Source: Rhodospirillaceae bacterium UBA1479
GTDB taxonomy: Bacteria; Pseudomonadota; Alphaproteobacteria; Rhodospirillales; Casp-alpha2
Assembly (NCBI GenBank): GCA_002325375.1
Contig: DCRZ01000003.1
Span: forward strand, 127,862-191,861
DNA: 64,000 nt
Direction: 5' to 3'
This document shows, one piece after another, positions 25,486 to 33,576 of this stretch. The notes under the pieces were generated by a model. It had not been told where the DNA came from, made no database searches, and saw only the letters and a program-made list of their open reading frames with translations. The translations under genes and the position numbers were made by a program. Every line of letters starts with the position of its first letter. Positions within the stretch are counted from its first letter, which is position 1.

Positions 25486-26862
25486 TCAATTGTCGACGAA
25501 TTCCCTAAGGGCTGTCGCAACCTCGCCGGCCACGCCGTTCCAATCACCCGCCGCTGGCTGGCGAAACAGGCGCATGGTCGGGTACCAGGGGGTATCTGAG
25601 CGATCCAGCATCCAGCGCCAATCCGGCACCCGAGTCACCATTGTCCATACGGGCCGCGCCATCGCCCCAGCCAGATGCACCAGCGATGTATCCACACCGA
25701 TCACCAGATCCAATGCCGAAACGGTGGCGGCGACTTCCTTGAACGGGCGCGCCTTGCGGAACAAAGGCCGGATACGGCGACCGAACGGCACCGCATCCAT
25801 CTGCGCCGCCGCCGGCCCAATCTGAAGCGAATGGAAGACCACCCCTTCGACATCGAATAGCGGCGCCAAGACGGAAAGGGCAACGGAGCGTTGGCTGTCG
25901 CGCTTGTGTCCCGGGTTGCCGGCCCAAACAAGCCCGACATGACGGGCTTGACCGCCGGCCCCCAAGCGGTTCCGCCAATACGCCACACGTTCCGGGGCGG
26001 GCCGGATATACGCCCCATCCCAAGGAACCGTGTCGATCTCCGTCTCGAAAACGCGGGGCAAACTCATCACCGAAATTTGAGCATCATGAGGCGGCAGGGG
26101 ATGTCCCCGCGCGACGACGTCATCTACTCCCGCAATTCCGGAAAACAGATCCGTGAGCGGATCCGGCGCTTCGACAATCACGCGGCCAACACGCGCCCGC
26201 GCCAACGCCGCGTAGCGAATGAACTGAATGTTGTCTCCCAACCCCTGCTCCGCTTGGATCAGCAGCGTACCCTGCGGCCGATTTTCACCGGACCACCCTG
26301 GCTGGCGCGAGCGCCCGGGGGCCAGCCCCACATTGTCGGCGCGGCTCCGCAGGTCGAACCCTCGCCACCCTTCCGCCAAGCGTCCCGTGACCAGATGCAA
26401 AAGACCCAGGTTGTAGCCGGCTGTCGGATTGTCCGGGGCGATCGAGAGAATTCTCTCGAAATATTGCTCGGCGGCGGGGAACTCCCCCCTGGCGGCGAGC
26501 AAACCGCCCATGTTCAAAAGAGCCCCTGGGTTGTCGGGCAACCTATCGCAGACGAACTGAAAATCGGCCTCGGCCTCGGTGAGGCGGTCGAGATTTTGAT
26601 AGGCAACGCCACGGGCGTTGCGCGCTTCCAACATCTCGGGAACCTGGTCAAGCGCCAGATTCAATGCATGAAGCGCCGCGTTGTTGTCACCCAGTTGGAT
26701 GCTCACCCGGCCGATTCCGCACAATGCCCCGGGATGATTAGGAACCGCCGCCAAAATAGCCTGCAGGTCCGGGATGGCGTCCATCGGCCGTTCCTCGCCA
26801 AGGCTTTGCTCCACCCGCGCCAGGGCGGACTGGATTTCCGGCTCCGTCATCTGTGACGCCAT
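25486..26862 (-). CDS. TPR protein with GT9-like (heptosyltransferase-fold) domain
   Basis: A 458-residue cytoplasmic protein. Residues about 1-180 are TPR repeats (ALHALNLALDQVPEMLEARN, FPAAEQYFERILSIAPDNPT). Residues about 195-450 resemble the ADP-heptose transferase fold: IQAEQGLGDNIQFIRYAALA, HVGLVWAGNPGHKRDSQRSV and IGVDTSLVHLAGAMARPVWT, with the conserved histidine present. Such TPR-GT9 proteins are common in polysaccharide and flagellar glycan loci. A paralogue lacking the TPR array lies at 43754. It is convergent with maf (21-base gap) and upstream of no gene on its strand. Donor and acceptor are unknown. Confidence 0.75.
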   Translation of the reverse strand: MASQMTEPEIQSALARVEQSLGEERPMDAIPDLQAILAAVPNHPGALCGIGRVSIQLGDNNAALHALNLALDQVPEMLEARNARGVAYQNLDRLTEAEADFQFVCDRLPDNPGALLNMGGLLAARGEFPAAEQYFERILSIAPDNPTAGYNLGLLHLVTGRLAEGWRGFDLRSRADNVGLAPGRSRQPGWSGENRPQGTLLIQAEQGLGDNIQFIRYAALARARVGRVIVEAPDPLTDLFSGIAGVDDVVARGHPLPPHDAQISVMSLPRVFETEIDTVPWDGAYIRPAPERVAYWRNRLGAGGQARHVGLVWAGNPGHKRDSQRSVALSVLAPLFDVEGVVFHSLQIGPAAAQMDAVPFGRRIRPLFRKARPFKEVAATVSALDLVIGVDTSLVHLAGAMARPVWTMVTRVPDWRWMLDRSDTPWYPTMRLFRQPAAGDWNGVAGEVATALREFVDN

Positions 26863-26930
26863 GGTCTACACGCACACCCCATTGGCAGGCCGCGGTGATC
26901 GCCGCCCCTCATGTTCGCCAATTCTACAAG

Positions 26931-26963
26931 AAAAACCGCCGCCACCGATAACGGTGGCGACGG
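26931..26963 (-). terminator. Terminator after first flagellin gene
   Basis: Read on the minus strand, a 12-bp GC-rich stem with one mismatch (26936-26947 with 26952-26963) is followed by TTTTT. It ends the flagellin transcript from 27021. Confidence 0.88.
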
Positions 26964-27020
26964 CTTTTCTGACCAATTGCCGGAAAAGAGGCCGCCGAGG
27001 CAGCCCCTTTCCTAAGGCGA

Positions 27021-28328
27021 TTAGTTGAACAGCGCCAGGATACCCTGTTCGGACTGACCGGCGAAGGCCAAGGCCGAAATACCCAGCTGCTGCCGGGTCT
27101 GCAGGGCCAACAGGTTGGCGCCTTCCCCGTTCAGGTCGGCCAGCGTGAGCTTGCCGGCACCTTCATCGAGGGTGTTCGTGTACTGCTCGGTAAAGTCCAG
27201 ACGGGTCTGAAGCAGGGCCACGTTGGAACCCAGCTTCTGCGACTGCGACCGAAGGGTGGTCAATGCCGAGTCCAGGCCGGCGATGATCGTATCGGCATCA
27301 GAACCCTGGCCTTCGGCCACGAAGTCGACGCCGCTCTGCAGGGCGCCGGCCGTGTTGGCCGCAAAGCGCTGGGTATCGGCAGCGGTGTCGGCCAGGAACG
27401 CCGTGGCGCCCAGACCATTGACGACCCCGATGAACGAGCCCGTAACCGATGCCAAGGCACCCGTGTTGAACTGCGAGTTACCCGCCGCGGCCGTCGCGGC
27501 AGAGATCACGCCCGCGTTGAACGACGCCAACTGCAGGGTCAGGGTCTGACCCTGGGTAACGGTCGTGGAATCGCCGGTACCGACGGCGACAGTGATGGAG
27601 TACTGCGTGTTCAAGGAGAACACGATTTCGGCACCGGTCGCCGTAACCGTGGCACCCGTGCCGTTATAGGTCACGACAAACGCACCACCGAAGCCGGATA
27701 CGGCCGTAACGCGGGTGTACCCGCCCGTGCCGACCTGCGCGGTCGCCGTGTTGGCAAGGTTGAAACCGGACTCAACCGTCGCCGTGAAGGTGATGTGGCT
27801 GTCGGCGCGGATGACCAGGCCGTCAATGCCCAGACCCGTTTCCTGAAGCTGTGCGGCGTTGATCGACAGCAGGCTCGTCGTGTTGTTGGAGAAGTTAACC
27901 GTCAACGTTTCGGAGGTGTTGTCGATCAGGTTGACACCCTGATATTCGGCGTCGTTGGCCAAATCGCCGATCTGCGAACGCACGTTCGAGAACTGCGTGA
28001 CCAGATCGGTGAACTGGGTGCCGGTCGCCGACTTCAGGGAGTTCGCAATACCCTTAAGCTGGCGAACCAGGCTGTCGATGGCTTCAACGCCGTCGAGAGC
28101 CGCCGTAACCGTCGAAATCCCCTGGTCAATACCGTCCTTACGCTCGGTAAAGTCGAACGAGCGGTCAGTCAGGGATTTCGCGGAGAAGAACGCCACCGGA
28201 TCGTCGATCGCGCTAGCAACGCGCAGGCCCGAAGACAAACGGCCGTTCGTACGGTCGATCAGGTCGGTGGTGGATTGGAGGGAAAGCAGTGAATTTCGGA
28301 CTGCAGCCGAAAGGGTAACGTCAGACAT
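27021..28328 (-). CDS. Flagellin (copy 1)
   Basis: A 435-residue filament subunit. The D0/D1 N terminus (LSAAVRNSLLSLQSTTDLID, RTNGRLSSGLRV, DDPVAFFSAKSL) and C terminus (LGSNVALLQTRLDFTEQYTN, QQLGISALAFAGQSEQGILA, ending LFN) are classical. The surface-exposed middle (about residues 180-310) is rich in Thr, Ser, Gly and Ala and has no Cys, offering many O-glycosylation sites. It lies in tandem with a second flagellin of exactly the same length. No sigma-54 promoter with correct spacing was found upstream. A strong terminator follows. Translation is expected to be tuned by FlbT and secretion by FlaF. Confidence 0.96.
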   Translation of the reverse strand: MSDVTLSAAVRNSLLSLQSTTDLIDRTNGRLSSGLRVASAIDDPVAFFSAKSLTDRSFDFTERKDGIDQGISTVTAALDGVEAIDSLVRQLKGIANSLKSATGTQFTDLVTQFSNVRSQIGDLANDAEYQGVNLIDNTSETLTVNFSNNTTSLLSINAAQLQETGLGIDGLVIRADSHITFTATVESGFNLANTATAQVGTGGYTRVTAVSGFGGAFVVTYNGTGATVTATGAEIVFSLNTQYSITVAVGTGDSTTVTQGQTLTLQLASFNAGVISAATAAAGNSQFNTGALASVTGSFIGVVNGLGATAFLADTAADTQRFAANTAGALQSGVDFVAEGQGSDADTIIAGLDSALTTLRSQSQKLGSNVALLQTRLDFTEQYTNTLDEGAGKLTLADLNGEGANLLALQTRQQLGISALAFAGQSEQGILALFN

Positions 28329-28419
28329 TTTAATACTCCATTCTAGAGCGTTTTACAGGATCTACTATCCATAACCGCAGACTACGCGCTTCTGGCGAAA
28401 TGCCATACGGTCAGTCACG

Positions 28420-28448
28420 AACCTACTTTTCCCCTATATTCCTGTCAA
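28420..28448 (-). promoter_or_regulatory. Possible housekeeping-type promoter of flagellin copy 1
   Basis: On the minus strand TTGACA (28443-28448) is separated by 17 bases from TAGGTT (28420-28425). The -35 is perfect and the -10 weak. It would leave an mRNA leader of roughly 85 bases, a possible FlbT target. Low confidence. Confidence 0.3.
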
Positions 28449-28510
28449 CCGAGAAATCCACCAGGTCACCCAATTCCCAGCTTCTCCAGACACAAGCAGT
28501 TGTAATAAAT

Positions 28511-28551
28511 AAAAAAAATCCGCCGCACCGAACTGTCGGATGCGGCGGATT
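28511..28551 (-). terminator. Terminator after second flagellin gene
   Basis: AATCCGCCGCA (28517-28527) pairs perfectly with TGCGGCGGATT (28541-28551). On the minus strand it is followed by a run of eight T. Confidence 0.92.
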
Positions 28552-28599
28552 ATTTTATTTCCGTCCCGCCCGGCGTCGCCGGGCCGAACCTAAATTGCC

Positions 28600-29907
28600 T
28601 TAGTTGAAGAGGGACAGAATCCCCTGTTCGGACTGACCGGCGAAGGCCAAGGCCGAAATGCCCAGCTGCTGCCGGGTCTGCAGAGCCAACAGGTTGGCCC
28701 CTTCTTCGTTGAGGTCGGCCAAGGTGAGCTTGTCCGCCCCTTCCTCCAGCGTATTGGTATATTGTTCCGTGAAGTCCAGACGGGTCTGAAGCAGGGCCAC
28801 GTTGGACCCCAGTTTTTGGGCCTGGGACCGAAGAATGCCGAGCGCAGCGTCCAAACCGACGACGATATTGTCGATGTCATCGACAACGCCCTCGCCGATG
28901 AAATCGACGCCGCTCTGAAAGGCGCCCGCCGTGTTGGCCGCCAGACGTGAGGTATCCGCGCCAGTATCCGCCAGGAACGCCGTGGCGCCCAGACCGTTGA
29001 TGATCCCGATGAACGCGCCGGTAACTGAGGCCAAGGCACCCGTGTTGAACTGCGAGTTGCCCGCCGCGGCCGTCGCGGCGGAAATCACCGCCGCGTTGAA
29101 CGACGCCAACTGCAGGGTCAGGGTCTGCCCCTGGGTAACGCTTGTGGCGTCACCAGTACCAACAGCAACGGTGATGGAGTATTGCGTGTTCAAGGAGAAC
29201 ACGATTTCGGCGCCGGTCGCCGTGATGGTTTGACCCGTGCCGTTGTAGGTCACGACGAACTGACCGCCGAAGCCGGATACGGCCGTAACGCGGGTGTACC
29301 CGCCCGTGCCGACCTGCGCGGTCGCTGTGTTGTTCAGGGTGAAACCCGACGTCACGGTCCCCGTGAAACTGATCTTGCTGTCGGCGCGAATTTCCATGGC
29401 ATCGACCAACAAACCCGACTGCCGCAGGTTAACCGCGTCGATCGTCAGCAAGCTGGTCGTGTTGTTCGCAAAGTTGATCGTCAGGGATTCAGAGGTGTTG
29501 TCGATCAGGTTGATGCCCTGGAACTGGGCATCGTTGGCCAGGTCACCGATTTGTCCTCGGATGTTGTTGAACTGGGCCACCAGATCGGTGAATTGGCTGC
29601 TGGTCGCCGATTTCAGCGACGTTGCAATACCTTTCAGCTGGCGGACCAGGCTATCGATACTTTCGACACCGTCCAAGGCCGCCGTCACCGTTGAAATCCC
29701 CTGGTCGATACCGCCCTTGCGTTCCGTGAAATCAAAGGCGCGGTCGCGCAGCGCCTTGGATGAGAAGAACGCAACCGGATCGTCGACAGGCCCGGCAACC
29801 CGGAGCCCCGTCGCCAATCGGTTGTTTGTGCGGTCAATCAGATCGGTTGTGCGCTGCAGGGCAAGCAGCGAGCTGCGTACTGCAGCAGAAAGTGCCACGT
29901 CAGACAT
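28600..29907 (-). CDS. Flagellin (copy 2)
   Basis: A 435-residue flagellin, about four-fifths identical by eye to copy 1. It starts LSAAVRSSLLALQRTTDLID and ends with the same SALAFAGQSEQGIL and LFN segments. Differences cluster in residues about 170-200 and about 320-350, while the stretch around TATAQVGTGGYTRVTAVSGF and the following 100 residues is nearly identical in protein and DNA, suggesting gene conversion. Each copy has its own terminator and upstream region, so the two can be expressed separately. The upstream region is shared with flbT on the other strand. Confidence 0.96.
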   Translation of the reverse strand: MSDVALSAAVRSSLLALQRTTDLIDRTNNRLATGLRVAGPVDDPVAFFSSKALRDRAFDFTERKGGIDQGISTVTAALDGVESIDSLVRQLKGIATSLKSATSSQFTDLVAQFNNIRGQIGDLANDAQFQGINLIDNTSESLTINFANNTTSLLTIDAVNLRQSGLLVDAMEIRADSKISFTGTVTSGFTLNNTATAQVGTGGYTRVTAVSGFGGQFVVTYNGTGQTITATGAEIVFSLNTQYSITVAVGTGDATSVTQGQTLTLQLASFNAAVISAATAAAGNSQFNTGALASVTGAFIGIINGLGATAFLADTGADTSRLAANTAGAFQSGVDFIGEGVVDDIDNIVVGLDAALGILRSQAQKLGSNVALLQTRLDFTEQYTNTLEEGADKLTLADLNEEGANLLALQTRQQLGISALAFAGQSEQGILSLFN

Positions 29908-29957
29908 TTCATTGCCTCGTTTTCACACGGGGCGGGCCATACTCGCCAACACCGCGA

Positions 29958-29972
29958 TGGCATTCACGTTGC
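29958..29972 (+). promoter_or_regulatory. Sigma-54 promoter pointing toward flbT
   Basis: TGGCATTCACGTTGC on the plus strand has GG and GC exactly ten bases apart and strong -24 and -12 cores. It lies 51 bases upstream of, and directed away from, flagellin copy 2, and about 225 bases before flbT. Confidence 0.65.
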
Positions 29973-30001
29973 GCTTTCTGCCAACGAATCGCACGGTAAT
30001 C

Positions 30002-30017
30002 TAACCCGAAGGGGTTA
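30002..30017. repeat. Inverted repeat between flagellin copy 2 and flbT
   Basis: TAACCC-GAAG-GGGTTA is a perfect 6-bp dyad. In one direction it could be an operator, in the other a small hairpin in the flbT leader. Nothing further can be said. Confidence 0.4.
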
Positions 30018-30198
30018 ACAAATTCTTTCCAAATTGTTCCTTTTCTTCGCGGCATTCGAATTTTATTTCGCAATATAATCCGTGGCTTCTGCGATCGAAT
30101 CCATGATGGCGAGGTTGTTGGCCTTGCCTGTAGTTTTGATTTAGCGCATATCTAAAAAATTGGTTGGGGGCACAATATAGCGGGGTGAGAAAAGCAAT

Positions 30199-30648
30199 AT
30201 GCCGCTAAAACTTGATATCAAGGCGGGTGAGAAGCTCGTCATTAATGGCGCCGTTCTGGAAAATGTCGGCGGCAATGCAAAGATGTTGATTCACAACGAA
30301 TCGGCGATCATCCGGGAAAAAGAGATCCTTTCTCAGGGTGAATCCAATACGCCGGCAGCGCGTGTATACTTCGCACTTCAATGTGCATACATGTTCCCGC
30401 GGCACGAAGGGGAGTATCTGGAGACGTTTCGCGGGTTCCTCAACGACTATGTTACCGCGGCGCCAAGCGCCAAACCGCTCGCCGACGAGATCGCCAAATT
30501 CGTGGATGAAGCCAAGCTCTATCGGGCGCTCAAGGCCACTCAGAAGCTGATTCGCCACGAGGCGGACACCTTTTCGGCCCTTGCCGATGAGCTTGAGTCC
30601 GTCGATATCGCGGCACGTATGGAATCCGCGAACGAAGAAGGGGCGTAA
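30199..30648 (+). CDS. flbT: FlbT, flagellin mRNA translational regulator
   Basis: FlbT binds the flagellin mRNA leader in Caulobacter and destabilises it until assembly is ready. The 149-residue product fits the family throughout: MPLKLDIKAGEKLVINGAVL, NKAMLIHN-like segment NAKMLIHNESAIIREKEILS, ARVYFALQCAYMFP and the helical C terminus with ALKATQKLIRHEADTFS. The ribosome site is weak (GGGGTGAG). It is divergent from the flagellins and probably read from the sigma-54 site at 29958. It is not adjacent to flaF, unlike the usual arrangement. Confidence 0.93.
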   Translation: MPLKLDIKAGEKLVINGAVLENVGGNAKMLIHNESAIIREKEILSQGESNTPAARVYFALQCAYMFPRHEGEYLETFRGFLNDYVTAAPSAKPLADEIAKFVDEAKLYRALKATQKLIRHEADTFSALADELESVDIAARMESANEEGA

Positions 30649-31682
30649 TCACCTTCTCATCATGAACCTAGCCTGTCATGAACCGGAAACCGGGGAGGCT
30701 GTTGCCTATTACGGTGTGCCGCCCGGTGGGCACAGATCGCCAAGCGAGGCCCCAATCCGGGGGCAAGCCATGGTTGTCGGGCGATGAGTGCGCGAACGTC
30801 AACAACGGGTTGACCGTAGAAGATGTCACAGCCGATCCGTTCATCAGTACATTTTCAAAAGTATGCGCAAGACGCTCTCGCCACGACAAGGGGCTTGGCA
30901 CGAACGACAGAAGAAGCCTGTCCCGCCAATGAGCCTTCAGCAGTCTTCCCCGGTTCAGGTTCCTCAGTCCGCCCACCTTCATCCGAGGCTCCACCTAAAT
31001 AGACGATCAGACGGGCCTGTTGATTCGGCTCGAAACCCCGATGCCAGATAAAGGAAACATCCTTTTCCCGCGGCGGAAAGTCCCGCCGCATGTTAATGGC
31101 GCGATTTTGGAAATTACTGCCATAGTATTCTTCCAATTTCGCCGTGATTTCAGACGAAATCACCTGCGGCAACACGCGGCAAAGAAGATTCACGCGAAAA
31201 GCCGTCCACCGCTTCTTCCATATGTTGGTCGATTTACGGCATCAACGCGTTGCAACCGCCCAGATTCAGAAGGCCTGGGCGCAGGTTGACGCCCTTCTCG
31301 GCCAGAGCATTCCCCCGTCACCGCCGTTGGCGATCCACCATGGGTCCATGAATAGTGATCTTGGTATATCCAATGGAACAGTCAATAACGCTGCCACGAT
31401 GAATTGGCGGGCCAGGCGATCAAGTCGTCGCTGGTCTGGACGTCTCCGCTCTGATCGACTGAAATACTGCAAGGTACCCAGGAATTTACGATACCACCGC
31501 GACCTGAAACCGGCGGGATTAGCGCCCGACTTGCGCGTTCCGCCGCTCACAGGCTAATTCTTGACCGCAAGTCATACCGCCCCGAGGGCTACGGACGGCG
31601 CGCCGCGAACGAACTAGAGCCTACCCTGCCCCATATATATACTTGCCGCTTCCCTGGACCGCACACAGATACTGTCCGCAGC
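30649..31682. other. Degenerate interval between flbT and the AMP-ligase gene
   Basis: Apart from the dioxygenase remnant at 30790-31265, these 1,034 bases hold no gene I can support. The minus frame upstream of the remnant (31266-31550) is open and in the same frame, but its translation has no recognisable similarity, so it may be the eroded N-terminal part or junction sequence. Confidence 0.6.
30790..31265 (-). pseudogene. Decayed PhyH-type dioxygenase (paralogue of the gene at 41705)
   Basis: On the minus strand one frame (31193-31010) reads YYGSNFQNRAI, SFIWHRGFEPNQQARLIVYL, GGASDEGG, which aligns with GSNFLIRSV, SYQWHRDGEVPHQIHVILYL, TDVSGERG of the intact dioxygenase. A second frame (about 30960-30800) reads LNRGRLLKAHWRDRLLLSFV, PSPLSWRERLAHTFENV, aligning with LHRGVQPVNGARDALIAVIL, PSPLPWDKFLGRNVQNM. 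Between them about 65 residues are missing and the frame shifts. In-frame stops occur at 31242 and 31266. The iron-binding HxD has become HRG and the distal His has become Asn. This is a clear remnant with no function as an enzyme. Confidence 0.8.
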
Positions 31683-33170
31683 ATGACATCGCACAACGAT
31701 CCACCCGCTTCGCCAGGACTTTCTCAAGCCATTCGCGACGCCTTGGAAGCCAAATGCTCCCGTTTGGTCCTTGAGGTCGACGGACGGCAATGGACGGGCC
31801 GATCATTTCTTGCACAGGCCAATGCACGCTGCCTGCAATTACTCGATGCGGGCCTGATCCCCGGGGATGCGGTGCTCGTCCAATCCGGCCGGGGCGGAGA
31901 TTTCTGGATTGATGTCTTCGCCGTCTGGGCCTGCGGCGGGGTCTACGCACCGATCGGCGATGCGATTTCACTAGACCAGGCTGTCCGGCTCGTACAGCCG
32001 CGGTTCCTGTTAGGCGCGTCATCGACGGAGGAGGTGCCAGAAGGATTGAACTTTCTCGATGGACCACCGGCCGGAAGCGCTGAAATTATTCTCCCCACCA
32101 TCAAGCCGCCTGCCCCCGACAGCCTCTCGACCATCCTGTTCACCAGCGGTTCAACAGGCCAGCCAAAGGGGGTCAGGTTATCTGACGGCGGCTTGCTGGC
32201 AAACGCGCGGGCGACGCTGCAATGTCTGGACCTGCGACCGGACGACGTCTTGTTCGCCCCCATCGCCTTCCGGTTTGTCAGCGCGCTCAGCCATTTTGTC
32301 ACCGTCATGTTGTCCGATGCCACCTTGGCCGCGACTGAAGCCCCCCTGCTACCCAATTCCCTGGCAGCATCCGTGGAGTCCAACGGCGCGACCTGCCTTG
32401 GCGGCAGCCCGATCCACGCGCGTTGGCTTGTTGAGGCTGAAGCCGACGCCTTCACGACCCTGCGCTGGATCATGTCGTCGGGCGACAATCTCGGCTCCGC
32501 GACCATCGCAAGCCTTGCCACCCTCCGGCCAGGCCTCGGCATCTATACCTTCTACGGCCTAACCGAACTGGCCGGCCGGTTTTGTTGGCTGGCCCCCCAG
32601 GAACAGGCAACACACATGGGCAGTGTCGGCCGACCGATTCCCGGCTTCTCACTGGTGCTTGTCGACGATGACAATACCCCCTGCCTTGGCAATCAGATCG
32701 GCGAGGTCATTGCCAGGGGACCTGGTCTGATGCAGGGTTACTGCGGTGATACACAGGCAACGGACAAGGCGATTGGCTTCGGCGGCTTCCGCACAGGAGA
32801 CCTCGGCTATCTGGACGACGACGGCCTGCTCCACCTTGTCGGCCGTAAGGACGATGTCTTCAAGGTCATGGGACTGAAAGCCCACGCGATGACCATACAG
32901 GATGCGGTCATGGCGTCCGGGTTGGTCGAAGACGCCGCCGTACTGCCGTTCGAGGATGACCGGATCGGCACGGCACCCTGTGTCTATCTGGTGGAGGGGC
33001 CTACCAAGGGCTACAGCAAGGGTGCCATGATGCGCCACCTTCGCAGCGCCCTACCCAATCACATGCTGCCACGAAAATTCATCGCCGTCGGAGCAATTCC
33101 CCGCACCAGTTCAGGCAAGGTTGACCGAACCGCGCTTCGCGATTTGGCCCAGAGCCTAGAAGAATCCTAA
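31683..33170 (+). CDS. AMP-forming acyl ligase (ANL superfamily)
   Basis: A 495-residue ANL enzyme that should activate a carboxylic acid with ATP. Core motifs are present: the P-loop-like A3 (ILFTSGSTGQPKGV, residues about 151-164), the A5 region FYGLTELAGRFCW, the A7/A8 hinge FRTGDLGYLDDDGLLHLVGR followed by KDDVFKVMGLK, and the catalytic lysine motif TSSGKVDRTALRD near the end. Its 3' end overlaps by four bases, tail to tail, an acyl carrier protein gene, which suggests loading of an acyl group onto that carrier, as with DltA/DltC-type pairs. The substrate is unknown. Position beside the neuB cluster suggests acyl decoration of a flagellar or surface sugar (inference). Confidence 0.88.
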   Translation: MTSHNDPPASPGLSQAIRDALEAKCSRLVLEVDGRQWTGRSFLAQANARCLQLLDAGLIPGDAVLVQSGRGGDFWIDVFAVWACGGVYAPIGDAISLDQAVRLVQPRFLLGASSTEEVPEGLNFLDGPPAGSAEIILPTIKPPAPDSLSTILFTSGSTGQPKGVRLSDGGLLANARATLQCLDLRPDDVLFAPIAFRFVSALSHFVTVMLSDATLAATEAPLLPNSLAASVESNGATCLGGSPIHARWLVEAEADAFTTLRWIMSSGDNLGSATIASLATLRPGLGIYTFYGLTELAGRFCWLAPQEQATHMGSVGRPIPGFSLVLVDDDNTPCLGNQIGEVIARGPGLMQGYCGDTQATDKAIGFGGFRTGDLGYLDDDGLLHLVGRKDDVFKVMGLKAHAMTIQDAVMASGLVEDAAVLPFEDDRIGTAPCVYLVEGPTKGYSKGAMMRHLRSALPNHMLPRKFIAVGAIPRTSSGKVDRTALRDLAQSLEES

Positions 33171-33418
33171 GGCTTCAGCGCACCGATCAATTCGGCGATT
33201 TGGGCGATGGTGTCCATCTTATCCGCCTCGCGCATCTCGCTAGGGATCGATACGACGAACTCTTCCTCCAGAAACGCCACCGTCATGATGAAGTCGATGG
33301 ACTGAAGAAGTCCGGACTTGAACAGCGACCGATCCACGGCCAACGCTGCCGATTCCACGCCTAATTCTTCATGAAAGAATTCAATCAAAGCGGGAATAAC
33401 AGATTTTTTATTTTCCAT
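33167..33418 (-). CDS. Acyl carrier protein
   Basis: An 83-residue acidic four-helix carrier protein. The phosphopantetheine attachment serine is Ser40 in FKSGLLQSIDFIMTV; the residue before it is Gln rather than the usual Asp, as in some D-alanyl-carrier-like proteins. Helices before and after (VIPALIEFFHEELGV, DTIAQIAELIGAL) fit the fold. A good ribosome site (AGGGGAAAA) precedes the ATG. It is convergent with the AMP ligase and divergent from the GSCFA gene. A dedicated, non-FabD-type carrier is likely, since primary-metabolism ACP normally sits in a fatty-acid locus. Confidence 0.9.
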   Translation of the reverse strand: MENKKSVIPALIEFFHEELGVESAALAVDRSLFKSGLLQSIDFIMTVAFLEEEFVVSIPSEMREADKMDTIAQIAELIGALKP

Positions 33419-33455
33419 TCGTATATTTTCCCCTAACCTCAGGACGGTTGGGAAA

Positions 33456-33470
33456 TGGGCTTACGGCTGC
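33456..33470 (+). promoter_or_regulatory. Possible sigma-54 promoter before the GSCFA gene
   Basis: TGGGCTTACGGCTGC has GG and GC ten bases apart and a CTGCT -12 box; the -24 box is weak. It lies about 105 bases before the ATG at 33577. Confidence 0.4.
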
Positions 33471-33576
33471 TTTCCTTCGCCCCGACCGTGATAATTTGTG
33501 CCGTATTCCCCTGTCGGGATGGAACATAACTTCCGGAACAAGGGGATTCTTTTTGTTGAAGAAAAGATTCTAATAC

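Noticed and set aside
28393..28405. TGGCGAAATGCCA dyad before flagellin copy 1 as a sigma-54 or FlbD site
   Set aside because: On the minus strand TGGCATTTCGCCAGA has GA where GC is needed. The dyad arms are TGGC/GCCA, not GGCA/TGCC, so it is not the same element.
31266..31550. 94-codon minus-strand frame upstream of the dioxygenase remnant
   Set aside because: It is in the same frame as the remnant but shows no alignment with the intact protein's N terminus and is interrupted before it by two stops. Mentioned only as degenerate sequence.
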